DNA from: Cyclobacteriaceae bacterium
GTDB lineage: Bacteria > Bacteroidota > Bacteroidia > Cytophagales > Cyclobacteriaceae
Assembly: GCA_021648745.1 (NCBI GenBank)
Contig: JAKISE010000013.1
Span: 1-50,659 of the forward strand
Length of the DNA: 50,659 bases
Direction: 5' to 3'
The translations under genes and the position numbers were made by a program. Shown piece by piece: positions 50,400 to 50,659 of the stretch (positions within the stretch are counted from its first letter, which is position 1; every line of letters starts with the position of its first letter). The notes beneath the pieces were generated by a model. It was given only the letters and a program-made list of their open reading frames with translations, did not search any database and was not told the origin of the DNA.

Positions 50400-50659
50400 T
50401 CAAAACTTCAATTTCTTAATTCTTGGAATTGGGCCAGGGCAAAAGGTTTTATGGCAATCGATGCATTTATTTACCAAATTGTTAAATCCTTCAACTTTAC
50501 CTTCCGTCTGAGACTTAAGGGCTTTAGCTTCAGTAATAAGTAGCTCATTAAAAGCGGTAAAGGTTGAATTATTAAGCTTTGGATCACTAGGAGTAGCAGT
50601 GTGAACTAATTCAAGTTCGGCTATAAACTCCTCTGTTATAGTACCTGTATTATTCTTTA
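50400..50659 (-). CDS. c-type cytochrome fragment, C-terminal end (runs off right edge)
   Basis: On the minus strand an open frame from the edge ends at a TGA at 50402-50400. The last 85 residues are visible, ending FNNLVNKCIDCHKTFCPGP then IPRIKKLKF. CIDCH is a heme-binding CxxCH, with a third Cys after it. The rest upstream is helical (EEFIAELELVHTAT; STFTAFNELLITEAKALKS), resembling cytochrome c-prime-type four-helix proteins that carry the heme near the C-terminus. No signal is visible because the N-terminus lies outside. Spacer 50343-50399 shows nothing of note. Confidence 0.7.
   Translation of the reverse strand, partial: KNNTGTITEEFIAELELVHTATPSDPKLNNSTFTAFNELLITEAKALKSQTEGKVEGFNNLVNKCIDCHKTFCPGPIPRIKKLKF

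Noticed and set aside
1..50659. CRISPR array, prophage, integrase, toxin-antitoxin or defence island
   Set aside because: No regular repeats, no phage or integrase genes, no typical toxin pairs; the gene set is chromosomal housekeeping.
1..50659. tRNA or rRNA genes
   Set aside because: No cloverleaf pattern or rRNA-like sequence noticed in the spacers.

Overview
The window looks like a piece of chromosome from an AT-rich member of the Bacteroidota, most likely of the order Cytophagales. The evidence is a T9SS outer-membrane protein (PorT) beside ubiE, a PorE-like TPR/propeller/OmpA protein, a secreted FG-GAP protein with a C-terminal T9SS sorting domain, an isolated atpD-atpC pair, families typical of the phylum (DUF2851, DUF6503, a ComEC without a metallo-beta-lactamase domain), BshA for bacillithiol, no Shine-Dalgarno-like spacing before most genes, and several copies of the Bacteroidota -7 promoter motif TAnnTTTG a short distance upstream of start codons. 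The genus cannot be named from this sequence.

Layout. 1-2.1 kb: the start of a ROK sugar kinase (leaving the left edge), diverging from a GH20 beta-N-acetylhexosaminidase; a structured RNA candidate lies between them. 2.2-4.0 kb: DUF6503 secreted protein plus a potassium-channel/RCK protein. 4.0-9.0 kb (minus): nucleoside phosphorylase, NeuD-like acyltransferase, then pyrF - DUF2851 - a multi-pass membrane protein. 9.1-12.8 kb (plus): hemerythrin-like protein, ruvX, def, then a methionine/glutamine-type aminotransferase overlapping an omega-amidase. 13-18.3 kb: a large PAS/GAF histidine kinase converging on a T9SS cargo protein. 18.4-20.1 kb: murF and a PR-1-like CAP protein.

20.1-20.9 kb is the only clearly decayed stretch: a 264-bp MITE-like element with 32-bp terminal inverted repeats abuts a broken DUF4239-like gene. 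A related half-copy lies at 45.93-46.03 kb. 20.9-27.7 kb (minus): M28 peptidase with PDZ, a TapB-like secreted protein, RecQ, enoyl-CoA hydratase, ComEC. 27.8-29.6 kb (plus): DUF481 outer-membrane protein, Crp/Fnr regulator, a 30-residue membrane peptide. 29.7-31.5 kb: atpDC. 31.9-32.9 kb: MarC and rnhA. 33-35.5 kb: saccharopine dehydrogenase and an unknown helical protein. 35.6-41.7 kb: cdd and an esterase; ubiE-porT-SDR; the PorE-like protein; engB. 42-45.9 kb (minus): a four-gene operon of small membrane protein, mutL and two rhomboid proteases. 46-50.3 kb: a beta-lactamase-family hydrolase with a decayed GH3 half, bshA, and a fatty-acid hydroxylase. The right edge cuts a c-type cytochrome fragment.

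Most of the window is housekeeping: envelope synthesis and secretion (murF, T9SS parts, GH3/BLA), DNA processing (ruvX, recQ, comEC, mutL, rnhA), nucleotide salvage and synthesis (pyrF, cdd, phosphorylase) and energy (atpDC). I see no convincing undescribed multi-gene system. The most interesting items are the inverted-repeat elements and the gene next to one of them, the catalytically eroded GH3 half fused to a serine hydrolase, the histidine kinase whose reading frame begins before any ordinary start codon, and competing hairpins at the aminotransferase start.
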